This document shows, one piece after another, positions 44,714-54,262 of a stretch of DNA of 64,000 nucleotides. The DNA is taken from assembly GCF_018861735.1 (NCBI RefSeq), contig NZ_JAHLEB010000008.1, forward strand, positions 62,001-126,000. The letters are read 5' to 3'. Origin of the DNA: Clostridium lacusfryxellense (lineage in GTDB: Bacteria; Bacillota; Clostridia; Clostridiales; Clostridiaceae). The position numbers and the translations under genes were made by a program. The notes beneath the pieces are model-generated. The model was given only the letters and a program-made list of their open reading frames with translations, was not told the origin of the DNA and ran no database searches. Positions within the stretch are counted from its first letter, which is position 1. Every line of letters starts with the position of its first letter.

Positions 44714-45889
44714 CTAAGATTTAGATTTTATTTTAGAAATAACATCAAATGCTACAGCAGTCAAAAGTACTAAGCCTTTAATGGACATTTGCCAGTCACT
44801 ACCAACTCCAAGTATAGACATTCCATTGTTTAATACACCCATTACTAGTGCTCCAACTATAGCACCAACAACTGTACCAACACCACCATATGCAGATGCG
44901 CCACCTATAAAACAAGCTCCAATTGCATCTAATTCGAAGTTTAGACCTGCCGAAGGTGATGCTGAGTTAATACGTGATGCGAACATCATGCCTGCCACAG
45001 CAGACAAAACTGCCATATTTACATATGCAAAGAATAGAACTTTATTTGTATTAATACCTGAAAGTTTAGCTGCCTTTTCGTTCCCTCCCATTGCATAAAG
45101 GTATCGCCCTGGAACAGTTCTCGTTGTAAATGTAGAATAGACTACTATAAGAACTCCAATAATTACTAAAGCTATTGGAATACCTTTATAAGATGCAAGC
45201 CAAAAGAAAAACAAATTAATTATAAATACCATAACTATTATTTTAATTACAAAAAACGTTAATGATTCAACTTCAAAATCAGTTTTTTGTCTTTTAGCCC
45301 TCTGTTTTAACTGGATAGCTGCATATAAAACAGATATTATAACACCAGCAATAATAGCTGTAACATTTAACTTAACACCAAATACATTAAAAATATCTGG
45401 GATAAATCCAGAACTTATATTTTGAAAACTCTCAGGAAAAGGAGCTAAAGTTAATCCCTTAAGCATTGTAACCGTTAGACCTCTAAATAAAAGCATTCCT
45501 GCAAGGGTTACTATAAATGAAGGAATTCTTATATATGCAATCCAAAACCCTTGCCAAATTCCGATAATTAGAGCTAAAAGTAGAGAAATAACTATTGCAA
45601 GAAATATACTCATATGCATAGTTATTATCAATGTTCCTGAAATTGCTCCGATTAACGCACATAAAGATCCTACAGATAGGTCAATATTTCCACCGGTTAA
45701 AATAGTAAGTGTCATACCTATTGCCAATATAAATACGTACCCATTCTGAAGTATTAAATTAGTTACGTTCATTGGAACTAAAAGGATGCCTTTTGTAGCA
45801 ATTTGAAAAAACACCATTATTACTACTAGTGCAATAAGCATTGCGTATTGCCTTACGTTTTTCTTAAAAAGATTTTTAATCACATCCAT
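44714..45889 (-). CDS. mmsB: Monosaccharide ABC transporter permease (MmsB/GguB type)
   Basis: A permease of about 391 residues of the ribose/xylose (BPD_transp_2) family with eight or more membrane segments. Signature parts are LTGGNIDLSVGSL near the N-terminus and FFAYVNMAVLSAVAGMMFASR with the C-terminal EAA-like region SGINTNK. A polar insert around RAKRQKTDFEVES, before a further hydrophobic stretch, is typical of the long XylH/GguB form. I start at ATG 45889 (MDVIKN): GGAGG precedes it and it overlaps the stop of the ATPase gene (TAATG). Confidence 0.88.
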   Translation of the reverse strand: MDVIKNLFKKNVRQYAMLIALVVIMVFFQIATKGILLVPMNVTNLILQNGYVFILAIGMTLTILTGGNIDLSVGSLCALIGAISGTLIITMHMSIFLAIVISLLLALIIGIWQGFWIAYIRIPSFIVTLAGMLLFRGLTVTMLKGLTLAPFPESFQNISSGFIPDIFNVFGVKLNVTAIIAGVIISVLYAAIQLKQRAKRQKTDFEVESLTFFVIKIIVMVFIINLFFFWLASYKGIPIALVIIGVLIVVYSTFTTRTVPGRYLYAMGGNEKAAKLSGINTNKVLFFAYVNMAVLSAVAGMMFASRINSASPSAGLNFELDAIGACFIGGASAYGGVGTVVGAIVGALVMGVLNNGMSILGVGSDWQMSIKGLVLLTAVAFDVISKIKSKS

Positions 45890-47427
45890 TAGGTTACCTC
45901 CATATCGTGTTTCATTATACATTTCATTATGCTTTCTTGTGATGCATCTTTTTTAGATAACTCACCAACAATTTTACCTTCGTTCATAACATAAACACGG
46001 TCACAAATCCCTAATATTTCTGGAAGTTCTGATGAAATAAATATAATTGATTTCCCATCATCCGCTAGCTTGTTAATGATGGAATAAATCTCATACTTAG
46101 CTCCCACATCAATCCCCCTTGTTGGCTCGTCTAATATTAGAACCTCAGGGTTTGTAAATATCCATTTACTGAGTACAACTTTTTGTTGATTTCCACCAGA
46201 TAGGTTTCCGGTATTTTGAAAAATACTTGAGGATTTTATATTCAATTTTTTTCTATACTCCTCAGCTACCTGAATTTCTTTATGTTCATCCACAAATTGA
46301 TTTACACTAATTTTATTAAGATTTGCAAGTGAGATGTTACTCCTAATGTCCTGCATTAGAACTAGTCCTGCGCTTTTGCGATCCTCAGTAACATAGGCAA
46401 GTCCATTATCTATTGCCATACGAACATTTTTAAGAACAATTTCCTTACCATCTTTTATTATTTTCCCACTAATACGTTTTCCATATGCTTTGCCAAAGAT
46501 ACTCATAGCAAGTTCTGTCCTTCCTGACCCCATCAGACCAGAAAACCCTACGATTTCGCCCCTGCGTATGTTAATACTTACGTTATCTATAACCTTTCTA
46601 TTTTCAATAATAGGATCATATACGTTCCAACTTTTTACTTCGAACACAACCTCACCAATTTTAGAATCGTGGACCGGAAATCGGTTTGTTAATTCTCGAC
46701 CTACCATGCCCTTAATTACTCTGTCTTCGCTTAAATCCTTATCACCTTTATTTAATGTCTCTATTGTTGAGCCGTCACGGATTATAGTAATAGAATCTGA
46801 TATCTTTAATATTTCATTTAGTTTATGTGAAATAAGAATTGATGTAATTCCATCTCCCTTTAACTCCAATAGTAATTTCAATAAATTATTAGAATCTTCC
46901 TCATTAAGTGCAGCTGTGGGTTCATCAAGTATTAGAAGTTTCACGTCTTGAGCCAAAGCTTTAGCAATTTCAACGAGTTGCTGCTTGCCAACGCCAATAT
47001 CTTTAATTATCGTTCTAGAATCTTCCTTAAGTCCAACCTTTTTTAATAGTTCTTTTGATTTTCTATGGGTTTCATCCCAGTTTATAAATTTATGTTTTGC
47101 CCTCTCATTTCCTAAAAAAATATTTTCTCCTATAGAAAGATAGGGGCTAAGAGCTAATTCCTGATGAATTATACCAATTCCTGTTTTCTCACTATCTTTT
47201 ATATTCTTAAAGATGCATTCCTTACCTTGATATATTATTTTACCGTTATAGGTGCCATATGGATATATTCCACTGAGTACATTCATAAGTGTGGATTTTC
47301 CAGCTCCATTTTCACCAATTAGAGCATGAATAGCTCCTGACCTGACTTTAAGATTTACATTATCAAGTGCTTTTACACCTGGAAAAAGCTTTGTTATATT
47401 TTTCATTTCAAGTATAAATTCATCCAT
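45889..47427 (-). CDS. mmsA: Monosaccharide ABC transporter ATPase (MmsA/GguA type)
   Basis: A 512-residue tandem ATPase of the carbohydrate CUT2 class. The first domain has Walker [10 protein letters not shown] (38-46), signature [13 protein letters not shown] and [14 protein letters not shown]; the second has the degenerate P-loop [12 protein letters not shown] near 295, signature [14 protein letters not shown] and [16 protein letters not shown]2 ATPases are single polypeptides with two domains, the second poorly active. It is translationally linked to the permease by a stop-start overlap. Upstream, an intercistronic hairpin separates it from the binding-protein gene. Confidence 0.92.
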   Translation of the reverse strand: MDEFILEMKNITKLFPGVKALDNVNLKVRSGAIHALIGENGAGKSTLMNVLSGIYPYGTYNGKIIYQGKECIFKNIKDSEKTGIGIIHQELALSPYLSIGENIFLGNERAKHKFINWDETHRKSKELLKKVGLKEDSRTIIKDIGVGKQQLVEIAKALAQDVKLLILDEPTAALNEEDSNNLLKLLLELKGDGITSILISHKLNEILKISDSITIIRDGSTIETLNKGDKDLSEDRVIKGMVGRELTNRFPVHDSKIGEVVFEVKSWNVYDPIIENRKVIDNVSINIRRGEIVGFSGLMGSGRTELAMSIFGKAYGKRISGKIIKDGKEIVLKNVRMAIDNGLAYVTEDRKSAGLVLMQDIRSNISLANLNKISVNQFVDEHKEIQVAEEYRKKLNIKSSSIFQNTGNLSGGNQQKVVLSKWIFTNPEVLILDEPTRGIDVGAKYEIYSIINKLADDGKSIIFISSELPEILGICDRVYVMNEGKIVGELSKKDASQESIMKCIMKHDMEVT

Positions 47428-47478
47428 ACCTACATCTCCTAACTTTATTAATATAGATGTTTAGACATATTATTAAGA

Positions 47479-47502
47479 CGAACACCTACTAGCAGGTGTT
47501 CG
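47479..47502 (-). promoter_or_regulatory. Intercistronic hairpin between binding protein and ATPase genes
   Basis: CGAACACCT-ACTAGC-AGGTGTTCG, a perfect 9-bp stem with no T-run. It most likely shields or trims the 3' end of the abundant binding-protein message, giving less ATPase and permease. Confidence 0.6.
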
Positions 47503-47530
47503 ACTTTAATATATCAAATGGTTAATATTT

Positions 47531-48646
47531 TTATTTTAAATCTGCTTCTTTATAATATCCACTGTCTACAAGAATTGATTTATAGTTTGCTTTATCTGCA
47601 TAAATCGGATCACAAAGGAAAGATGGAACAACTTTTGAACCATTATCATAAGTTTTTGTATCATTTACATCAGCTGTTTTTCCTTGAAGTATTGAATCAA
47701 CCATTTCAACAACTTTAGTAGCTAAAGTCCTTGTATCTTTAAAAATAGACATAGATTGTTGATCTTTAATCATTGCAAGTACATTAGGTTTGTCACAATC
47801 TTGCCCAGTTAATACTGGATATTTCTTATCACCACTACCGTAACCTGCATTTTTAAGTGATGCAACTATACCTATTGCTAAACTATCATTAGGTGATAAA
47901 ACTACATCGAGTTTTGTTCCTTTTGCATATGTTGAAGTAATTAAGTTATCCATTCTCGCCTGAGCTTTAGCTGAATCCCAACCCTGAATTGCTATAGTTG
48001 TAAAGTCTTTTTGCTTACTGCCAATAACGAGTTTGCCATTGTCTATATATGGCTGTAGTATACTCATAGCGCCTTTAAAGAAGTATGTTGCATTGTTATC
48101 GTCTGGAGATCCACCAAACAATTCAATATTGAAAGGTCCTTTCCCATCTTTAAGAGCAAGTTTAGTCTCTATATATTGTCCTTGAATAACACCAACTTTA
48201 AAATTATCAAAAGTAGCATAATAATCAACGTTTGCTGTTTTCATAATTAATCTGTCATAAGCTATTACCTTAATACCATTTTCTCCTGCCTTTTTAAGAA
48301 CATCTGTAAGGGTTGAACCATCAATAGCAGCTACTACAAGAACCTTACATTTCTTAGTTATCATATTTTCAATGCCTTGAATTTGAGTGTTTACATCATT
48401 GTTCGCATACTGCAAATCAACCGTATATCCTTTAGTTTCAAGTTCTTTCTTCATATTTTCACCATCTTGATTCCAACGTTGAAGTGATTGAGTAGGCATA
48501 GCAACACCAATGAGTCCACCAGCTGCTTTTTCAGTAGTTGTAGCAGGTGCATCTTTTGTAGTAGTTTCAGTTGTTTTAGCTGGACTACAAGCTACTAGAC
48601 TTAACATAAATACTGCAGCCAGTACTGTCGAAAGTATTTTTTTCAT
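47531..48646 (-). CDS. chvE: ChvE-type monosaccharide-binding lipoprotein
   Basis: A 371-residue periplasmic-binding-protein (Peripl_BP_4) lipoprotein: hydrophobic N-terminus with lipobox SLVACS (Cys near residue 20) and a Thr-rich linker. The mature part reads like ChvE: GVAMPTQSLQRWNQDG, LQYANNDVNTQIQGIENM, VVAAIDGSTLTDVLKKA, VIAYDRLI, YYATFDNFKVGV. ChvE-type proteins bind several aldoses (xylose, arabinose, galactose, glucose). First gene of the ABC operon; AAAGGGGGATTATTTA precedes the ATG. A cre-like box lies in its leader. Confidence 0.9.
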   Translation of the reverse strand: MKKILSTVLAAVFMLSLVACSPAKTTETTTKDAPATTTEKAAGGLIGVAMPTQSLQRWNQDGENMKKELETKGYTVDLQYANNDVNTQIQGIENMITKKCKVLVVAAIDGSTLTDVLKKAGENGIKVIAYDRLIMKTANVDYYATFDNFKVGVIQGQYIETKLALKDGKGPFNIELFGGSPDDNNATYFFKGAMSILQPYIDNGKLVIGSKQKDFTTIAIQGWDSAKAQARMDNLITSTYAKGTKLDVVLSPNDSLAIGIVASLKNAGYGSGDKKYPVLTGQDCDKPNVLAMIKDQQSMSIFKDTRTLATKVVEMVDSILQGKTADVNDTKTYDNGSKVVPSFLCDPIYADKANYKSILVDSGYYKEADLK

Positions 48647-48673
48647 TAAATAATCCCCCTTTGATATTTTTAT

Positions 48674-48687
48674 TGAAAATGTTTACA
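48674..48687 (-). promoter_or_regulatory. cre-like CcpA box in the leader of the ABC operon
   Basis: On the minus strand TGTAAACATTTTCA matches TGWAANCGNTNWCA at 13 of 14 positions (A for G at position 8). It ends about 28 bases before the chvE-type start, downstream of an AT-rich -10-like stretch, where CcpA would act as a roadblock. Confidence 0.55.
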
Positions 48688-48771
48688 TTTATATATTAAC
48701 TTAAAATTACATAATTTACTCTACAAAAAATTATCCTAAACTATTACTAATATGTTGTAGTTAAAATAAAA

Positions 48772-48813
48772 AAATGCCATATAGCATTTTTTTGCTATAT
48801 AGCATTTTTTTAT
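48772..48813 (-). terminator. Terminator of the sensor operon
   Basis: On the minus strand ATGCTATATAGC pairs with GCTATATGGCAT (one G-T pair) around an A-run, followed by TTTTTTTATTTT. Confidence 0.85.
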
Positions 48814-48827
48814 CAATGATTCATGCC

Positions 48828-49904
48828 CTATTTTTCTTTTGGCCACTCTGATCGGGGTATATTCCTATAAATATCTTCGATTTTATGAAAATTACTTTTC
48901 ACAACTATATCCAACATATTAGTTTTTGTAACCTTTGTTGAAAATTCTTTAAGTGTAGGTATAATAAATAATCCATCATTTATTATATCATTTGTACTCA
49001 TTCTGTCGCCTTTCCCCATTTTCACAGCGGCATCTGCTGCGTCTCGCGCCATTTTTACTATAGGTTTGTATACAGTCATGAGTTGTAGGCCCTCAACCAC
49101 TCTTTGACAGGCAGAAAGGTCTGCATCACCCCCTACTACAGAAACCTTACCTGCCATCCTATTTTCCGATAAAACCTCAATAACAGCTTGGGCAAGAGCA
49201 TCATTTGCAGCTACAATCCCATTGATTTCCACTCCGCTTGCTATGGTTTCTTCAACGCATTTTATTGCTTCTTCCTCATTCCAGTTTTCTGACCAAACCT
49301 CATTAACTATTTTTATATTTCCACTATCAATGCTAGGTTTTATTGCATTCATATAACCTTTATTAAATTCTATTGCGTTGTAATCTTGTTTATTTCCATT
49401 TATGATAATATAGTTTCCTTTAGGTACCTTCGCAACTATAGCTTCTCCCATTAATTCGCCAACCTTTTCATTATCAAAGGTTATATAAAGGTCCACATTT
49501 GCTTTTCGTATTAGTCTGTCATAAGAAATTACTTTGATCTCTTTTTTCTTTGCAGCTGCAACAACTGGTGCTAATGCATCACTATTATTTGGAACTATTA
49601 CTAAAACATTAACTCCTTGATTTATTAAATATTTTATTTGGATAATCTGCTCATTGCTATCACTTCCTGCATTTTGGACAATTACTTCAGCACCAAGTTC
49701 TTTAGCCCGAGCCATAAAAATGTCCCTGTCGATCTGCCATCGTTCAATTATAAGTGAATCCATACAAAGTCCGATCTTTAATTTGCTTGAATCTACTATT
49801 TGATCCTTTTTTTTATTAACTTTAAAAACCCAAAATCCAACTATAAAAATCAATACTAGTAATATAGCCATATGTCTATGCCTTTGTTTTCCCCCATAAA
49901 TCAT
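48828..49904 (-). CDS. Membrane-anchored ChvE/XylF-like sugar-binding protein
   Basis: A 358-residue sugar-binding domain held by one N-terminal membrane helix (AILLVLIFIVGFWVFKV, about 13-29) instead of a lipid. The domain is close in pattern to the ChvE-type lipoprotein next door: IGLCMDSLIIERWQIDRD, QIIQIKYLINQGVNVLVIVP, VISYDRLIRKANVDLYITFDNEKVGEL. It is the last gene of the sensor operon, 8 bases after the response regulator, so it is more likely a receptor or co-receptor for the kinase than a transport protein. AAGGGGTAGG precedes the ATG. Confidence 0.85.
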   Translation of the reverse strand: MIYGGKQRHRHMAILLVLIFIVGFWVFKVNKKKDQIVDSSKLKIGLCMDSLIIERWQIDRDIFMARAKELGAEVIVQNAGSDSNEQIIQIKYLINQGVNVLVIVPNNSDALAPVVAAAKKKEIKVISYDRLIRKANVDLYITFDNEKVGELMGEAIVAKVPKGNYIIINGNKQDYNAIEFNKGYMNAIKPSIDSGNIKIVNEVWSENWNEEEAIKCVEETIASGVEINGIVAANDALAQAVIEVLSENRMAGKVSVVGGDADLSACQRVVEGLQLMTVYKPIVKMARDAADAAVKMGKGDRMSTNDIINDGLFIIPTLKEFSTKVTKTNMLDIVVKSNFHKIEDIYRNIPRSEWPKEK

Positions 49905-49912
49905 ATTCTAAC

Positions 49913-51505
49913 CTACCCCTTATTACAGTTTTTTATATATTCCGAAGGTGTTAATTTTTCAGTTTTCTTGAAAATATGACTAAAATAATTTGGGTCAGTA
50001 TAACCAGTCTTAAAACATATTTCTTTTATACTTAAGCTTGAGCTTTTCATAAGTTGTTTTGCCCTATCAATTCTAACTTTAGTAAGATATTCAATAAAAT
50101 TTTGACATGTTTCCTCTTTAAAAAGTCTACTAAAATATTGTGGACTTACACACACCACTTTAGAAACACCCTCCAAAGTTATTTCATCACTAAAATTCTC
50201 ATCTATATACAACTTTGCATTAAGAATTACTCTATTTATTTTCTTTTTTTGGAATTCACCAATATTTTTAATTACATGTATTATTCTTTTTCTACATAAG
50301 CTTTCAAGGGTGAAATAATCTTCAATGTTATTCATATTAAAAAAGTAATTTTTATCTTCGTCCTTACTTGTGAAATCAAATAATACCCTATCTATATTCA
50401 GCATTAATTCCATAAGTTTCCACTTTCCATCTTTATGCAAATTTTTATAATTCTTATAAACCCATATATAAATTTTATTAAAGGCGTCAAAAGCACCTTG
50501 TTCATCAGTATTCATTATCATTTCAATAAGTCTATTTTCTTGATCCTTTGGATATTCAGTTATATTTTCAACATCAACAGTTATGTCTTTAATATGAGTT
50601 ATTCCTTTATCTTTATAATGCAGCGCCCTCAATGCTTCTTCATAGGAACTAGATATGTTTTTTATACTTTTATAACTACCAATTCCAATACTTAATTTAA
50701 ATTCATTACTATAGTCTTTTAATTTATCCACCACATAAGTGGCTATATCATAGGCCTTTACTCTTCCTTCATATTCCTTTGTATAGTTTCCAGATATAAA
50801 TACAACCATCCTATTTATCATCAAAGTCCCAACAAGACATTTACACTTATACTTAAATGTATCCCTAATCATTTTATAATATCGATGTTCATCCCCTTGC
50901 TCTAACATTTCATTAAAATCAGCTTGAGTTTCATTTATACTAGACTCCAAGATCATTATATAACCTCCGGGTTCACTAATTCCTAAAATTTCCTTATACT
51001 TAGCTGCCTTAGCTGCATAACTTTCGCCTAGTAGTATAGAATATATAAATCCATGTTCTACAAAAGGAATTAGACTTTGGTAATTTTCGATATTTTGAAG
51101 GTCTAACTGTCTTTTTTCTCTCTCTCTATTTAGCCTTTTTATAATATTTTCAAGGGTGTCTACTAAATTGTTTTTTATAATTGGTTTTAAAATATAATCA
51201 TTTACGCCTAAACCTATAGCCTCTTTCGCATACTCAAATTGCTCATAAGCAGAAACAATTATAAAAACAATATTTGATTGAGTTTTCTTTATTTCATTAA
51301 TAGCATCAATACCATTAATACCTGGCATCCTAATATCCATTAGGACAATATCCGGATTAAAGCTTTGACACTTCTCTATAGCTTCTCGACCAGATTTTGC
51401 AGAAACCGCCTCTATGATTTCTTTAAATTCCTTATTTATAATAAAGCTTACAGCATCTATTACAATTTTTTCATCATCAACAATCAAAAGTTTAAACAAG
51501 TACAT
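49913..51505 (-). CDS. YesN-type response regulator (REC-AraC)
   Basis: A 530-residue response regulator. The receiver domain (1-120) has the acidic pocket IVDDE and phosphorylation site DIVLMDIRMP (Asp57), then VSAYEQFEYAKEAI. A middle region of about 280 residues follows, and a C-terminal AraC-type double helix-turn-helix (about 430-525): VSPQYFSRLFKEETCQ...CFKTGYTDPNYFSHIFKKTEKLTPSEY. It overlaps the kinase gene by 14 bases. ATG is only 3 bases from AGGAGG; the TTG two codons later (51499, giving FKLLIVDDE) has better spacing. It probably activates the ABC operon next door. Confidence 0.92.
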   Translation of the reverse strand: MYLFKLLIVDDEKIVIDAVSFIINKEFKEIIEAVSAKSGREAIEKCQSFNPDIVLMDIRMPGINGIDAINEIKKTQSNIVFIIVSAYEQFEYAKEAIGLGVNDYILKPIIKNNLVDTLENIIKRLNREREKRQLDLQNIENYQSLIPFVEHGFIYSILLGESYAAKAAKYKEILGISEPGGYIMILESSINETQADFNEMLEQGDEHRYYKMIRDTFKYKCKCLVGTLMINRMVVFISGNYTKEYEGRVKAYDIATYVVDKLKDYSNEFKLSIGIGSYKSIKNISSSYEEALRALHYKDKGITHIKDITVDVENITEYPKDQENRLIEMIMNTDEQGAFDAFNKIYIWVYKNYKNLHKDGKWKLMELMLNIDRVLFDFTSKDEDKNYFFNMNNIEDYFTLESLCRKRIIHVIKNIGEFQKKKINRVILNAKLYIDENFSDEITLEGVSKVVCVSPQYFSRLFKEETCQNFIEYLTKVRIDRAKQLMKSSSLSIKEICFKTGYTDPNYFSHIFKKTEKLTPSEYIKNCNKG

Positions 51506-53018
51506 CTTCCTCCTTTACTAAAGGCAGTTTTAAAATAATACTAGTCCCTTTGAAAGCTTCAGACTTTATCTCAATGACATCATCTTGTCCATAAAAAGCC
51601 TTGAGCCTCTTTATTACATTTCGCATTCCAATACTAGTACTACGACCTTTATTTGCGGGCTTTTCAAAATTCAAATCACATATTTCCTGGATTGTTTTAG
51701 CATCCATTCCTTTGCCATTATCTTCAATAATAACCTGAACCATATCCTGAACCTTTTTTACCCTTAGGCATATCTTACCTCCACATTCCATATCATTAAT
51801 TCCATGATTGCATGCATTTTCGATAATAGGTTGAATTATTTGAGATGGCATAATAATATCTATAACTTCCTCATCAATATAATATTCATATTTTATTAAA
51901 TCCCCGAATCTTGTTTTAAGCAAATATATATATGCATACACATTCTCAATTTCTTCTCCCAGGGTTACAGGGGTATCCATTTTTCTTAAGTTATATCTAA
52001 AAAGGTCAGACATTTTTTCGAGAAATACACCTGTTTTTTCTGCACCCTCCATCATAGCTAGCTGAACACCTGCATTCAGAGTGTTAAAAAGAAAATGTGG
52101 ATTTATTTGTGATTGTAATGCTTTAAGTTCAGCATTTTTTAGAAGATTTTTCATTTTTAAGTTAGATAGTTTTTCATCCTTAAGCTTTAATTCAGTCTCA
52201 GCTTGATATTTAAGTTCCCCAATATGATTCCTAATATGACCTTTCATTTTATTAAAAGCATCTGCCATAACTCTCAGCTCATCGTCAGTGTCAACCTTTA
52301 CATTTTCTGCATCAAAGTTGCTCCTAGACATTTCATTTGCGGATGTTGCAAGGCTCACGATTGGAGCAGATGTTTTATTTGCAAACCAAAAGGTTAGAAC
52401 TACATTTAATAAAAATGTGCTGGCGATAATAACTATATTAAATGTTTGAAGAAATTTTAGTTTTTCTGTTATAGAAAAATATTTTTCAGCATTTTCATGA
52501 AATTGATTTAAATTCAACTGCTTTATGTAGGTATCTATATACCCTACAATTTCTTTACTTTCACTATACCTTAAATTGCATTCTTCTACATCTCTTCCAC
52601 GTTTTGATCTTATAGCCGCATCACCTTGATCCAAATACTTATCTATCATATTACCAATATCCTTTAACATTAATTCTCCATTAACATAGGAAACATCTCT
52701 ACTAATTTTATTAGAACTAATTCTTAAACTATCACTAATTTTTGTATAGTCTCTCAAACTATCAGAACTTTTAGTTGTTAAATAACTTAATAATTTTTCA
52801 TCTATATTCTGTATATCTAGTGAGAGATTATTTAAATACATATCATTAATAAACATATAGTCAAATTTTTCAAGAATATGTTTAGCATTATATAATGTAT
52901 ATAAACTTGTAGAAATCATTATAAAAATTAATAGTAAAGAATAAAGTAATAACTTCCCTCGAATAGTATTAAACCCTAATAGTTTTTTTAAATAATCTGT
53001 CACTTTTTTCTCCCTCAT
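51492..53018 (-). CDS. LytS/YesM-type sensor histidine kinase
   Basis: A 508-residue kinase of the LytS-like (His_kinase PF06580) class. It has a membrane helix near 20-42, an outside helical region of about 150 residues, a second membrane helix near 192-214, HAMP, and the phosphoacceptor region QINPHFLFNTLNAGVQLA (His near 306). The ATPase domain carries IIENACNHGI, IEDNGKGMD and GRSTSIGMRNV. The start at ATG 53018 lacks a ribosome site; GTG 53003 (after GAGGGAG) may be the real one. In C. beijerinckii such a kinase is switched by direct contact with a xylose-binding protein (XylFII). Confidence 0.9.
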   Translation of the reverse strand: MREKKVTDYLKKLLGFNTIRGKLLLYSLLLIFIMISTSLYTLYNAKHILEKFDYMFINDMYLNNLSLDIQNIDEKLLSYLTTKSSDSLRDYTKISDSLRISSNKISRDVSYVNGELMLKDIGNMIDKYLDQGDAAIRSKRGRDVEECNLRYSESKEIVGYIDTYIKQLNLNQFHENAEKYFSITEKLKFLQTFNIVIIASTFLLNVVLTFWFANKTSAPIVSLATSANEMSRSNFDAENVKVDTDDELRVMADAFNKMKGHIRNHIGELKYQAETELKLKDEKLSNLKMKNLLKNAELKALQSQINPHFLFNTLNAGVQLAMMEGAEKTGVFLEKMSDLFRYNLRKMDTPVTLGEEIENVYAYIYLLKTRFGDLIKYEYYIDEEVIDIIMPSQIIQPIIENACNHGINDMECGGKICLRVKKVQDMVQVIIEDNGKGMDAKTIQEICDLNFEKPANKGRSTSIGMRNVIKRLKAFYGQDDVIEIKSEAFKGTSIILKLPLVKEEDVLV

Positions 53019-53024
53019 TTAATT

Positions 53025-54023
53025 CTATTTTCTAAGGTACTGACTCAAATTTGATTTAGTTATTACAATTGAATCAGTATGTTTGTAGGCTGCTACTCCT
53101 TTGTTCTCCTTTAAACCTACTAATGTTTTAATGCTGTCACATCCGATTTTATATGCCCCCGGAACTATAGTTCCATAAATTACACCCTTTTGTATATAAC
53201 TTAGAATTTCAGGAGTACTGTCATAACCTATAATTGTAATATCCCCTACTCTATTAAAATCCACTACTAACTGCGCTGCCCCTATTGCATCTTTGGAGCT
53301 TGTACAAACTATTGCATCTACATCGGGATGATTGTTTAATATTTCCTGTGTTACATTATTTGCTCCAAGGATTCCATTATCAGATATTTCAACTGTTTCT
53401 ACTTTAATATCTTTGTAACCTTTTATACTATTGTTAAGACCGTCTAACTTAAGGTTTACTTTACCGCTTACCCCCGAACTCTCGAGTATTATTGCTATTT
53501 TGGCTTTTCCATTTAATGCCTCTGCAACTAATTGACCAGCTTTTGACCCGATTTCAAAACCATTTGTTCCAACATATGCCGCTCCTTTACTAGTGGATAA
53601 ATCGGCATCTAAAGTTATAACAGGTATCTTACTCTCTTGCGCCTTATATACCAACTTCTGGAATTCTGTTGTATTGTAGGCGTGCGTGATTATTCCATCT
53701 ACTTTTGAATCTATAGCCATGTTTATATATTTTATAGTGTCATTGTAATCGTCTACACCACTGCTATAATTTGTCTCAATAGCTATATTAAAAGAGGTGG
53801 CTGTATCTATTAATCCTTTCTCGAGATCTTTTACATAAGGCTCATCTGAATTATGCAGTATTATGAAGAAATGATATTTGGGAACTTTTTGATTGTTAAA
53901 CAAACTCACTTTTGCATCCACAAGCATTTTATCAACTTGCCTTGAATACGTTATTGATAATGTAATACAAGTTACTATTGTCATGAGCAGTGCACCAATT
54001 ATAATCTTATATAATTTTTTCAT
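53025..54023 (-). CDS. Membrane-anchored sugar-binding protein, XylFII-like
   Basis: A sugar-binding (Peripl_BP_4) protein of 332 residues with one N-terminal membrane helix (KIIIGALLMTIVTCITLSITY) and no lipobox. The domain includes HFFIILHNSDEPYVKDLEKGL, DGIITHAYNTTEF, VITLDADLSTSKGAAYVGTNG and DVDAIVCTSSKDAIGA. Its place as first gene of an operon with kinase and regulator matches XylFII, the extracellular sensor of the clostridial xylose three-component system. I use ATG 54023, preceded by AAGGAGTTTACA; the upstream in-frame start at 54053 has none. The ligand is likely a monosaccharide. Confidence 0.85.
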   Translation of the reverse strand: MKKLYKIIIGALLMTIVTCITLSITYSRQVDKMLVDAKVSLFNNQKVPKYHFFIILHNSDEPYVKDLEKGLIDTATSFNIAIETNYSSGVDDYNDTIKYINMAIDSKVDGIITHAYNTTEFQKLVYKAQESKIPVITLDADLSTSKGAAYVGTNGFEIGSKAGQLVAEALNGKAKIAIILESSGVSGKVNLKLDGLNNSIKGYKDIKVETVEISDNGILGANNVTQEILNNHPDVDAIVCTSSKDAIGAAQLVVDFNRVGDITIIGYDSTPEILSYIQKGVIYGTIVPGAYKIGCDSIKTLVGLKENKGVAAYKHTDSIVITKSNLSQYLRK

Positions 54024-54262
54024 TGTAAACTCCTTAAAACTTTCATTTATCAAGTTAAATTATATCATAAAATATGTTAAAGATAGCAATGTTTTTTTTA
54101 ATGTTGGCATAATTATATATAATATACTATATGCAAAGACTTTAAATTCTAAACCCTGAAGTTTCTTAAATTACTTTGTAAGTTTGCTTTTATGAACTGC
54201 ATTTGGTATCATATTATTTGTAATAACATTATAAATAGTTTAAAAAAAAGGTGGATGAAAGA

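Noticed and set aside
46490-46951. 153-codon plus-strand ORF inside the ABC ATPase gene
   Set aside because: Antisense shadow of a gene with complete Walker and signature motifs; no start signals.
48772-48813. Repeated GCTATATAGCAT units considered as a short tandem repeat or CRISPR-like array
   Set aside because: Only two units in inverted orientation with T/A runs: an ordinary terminator.
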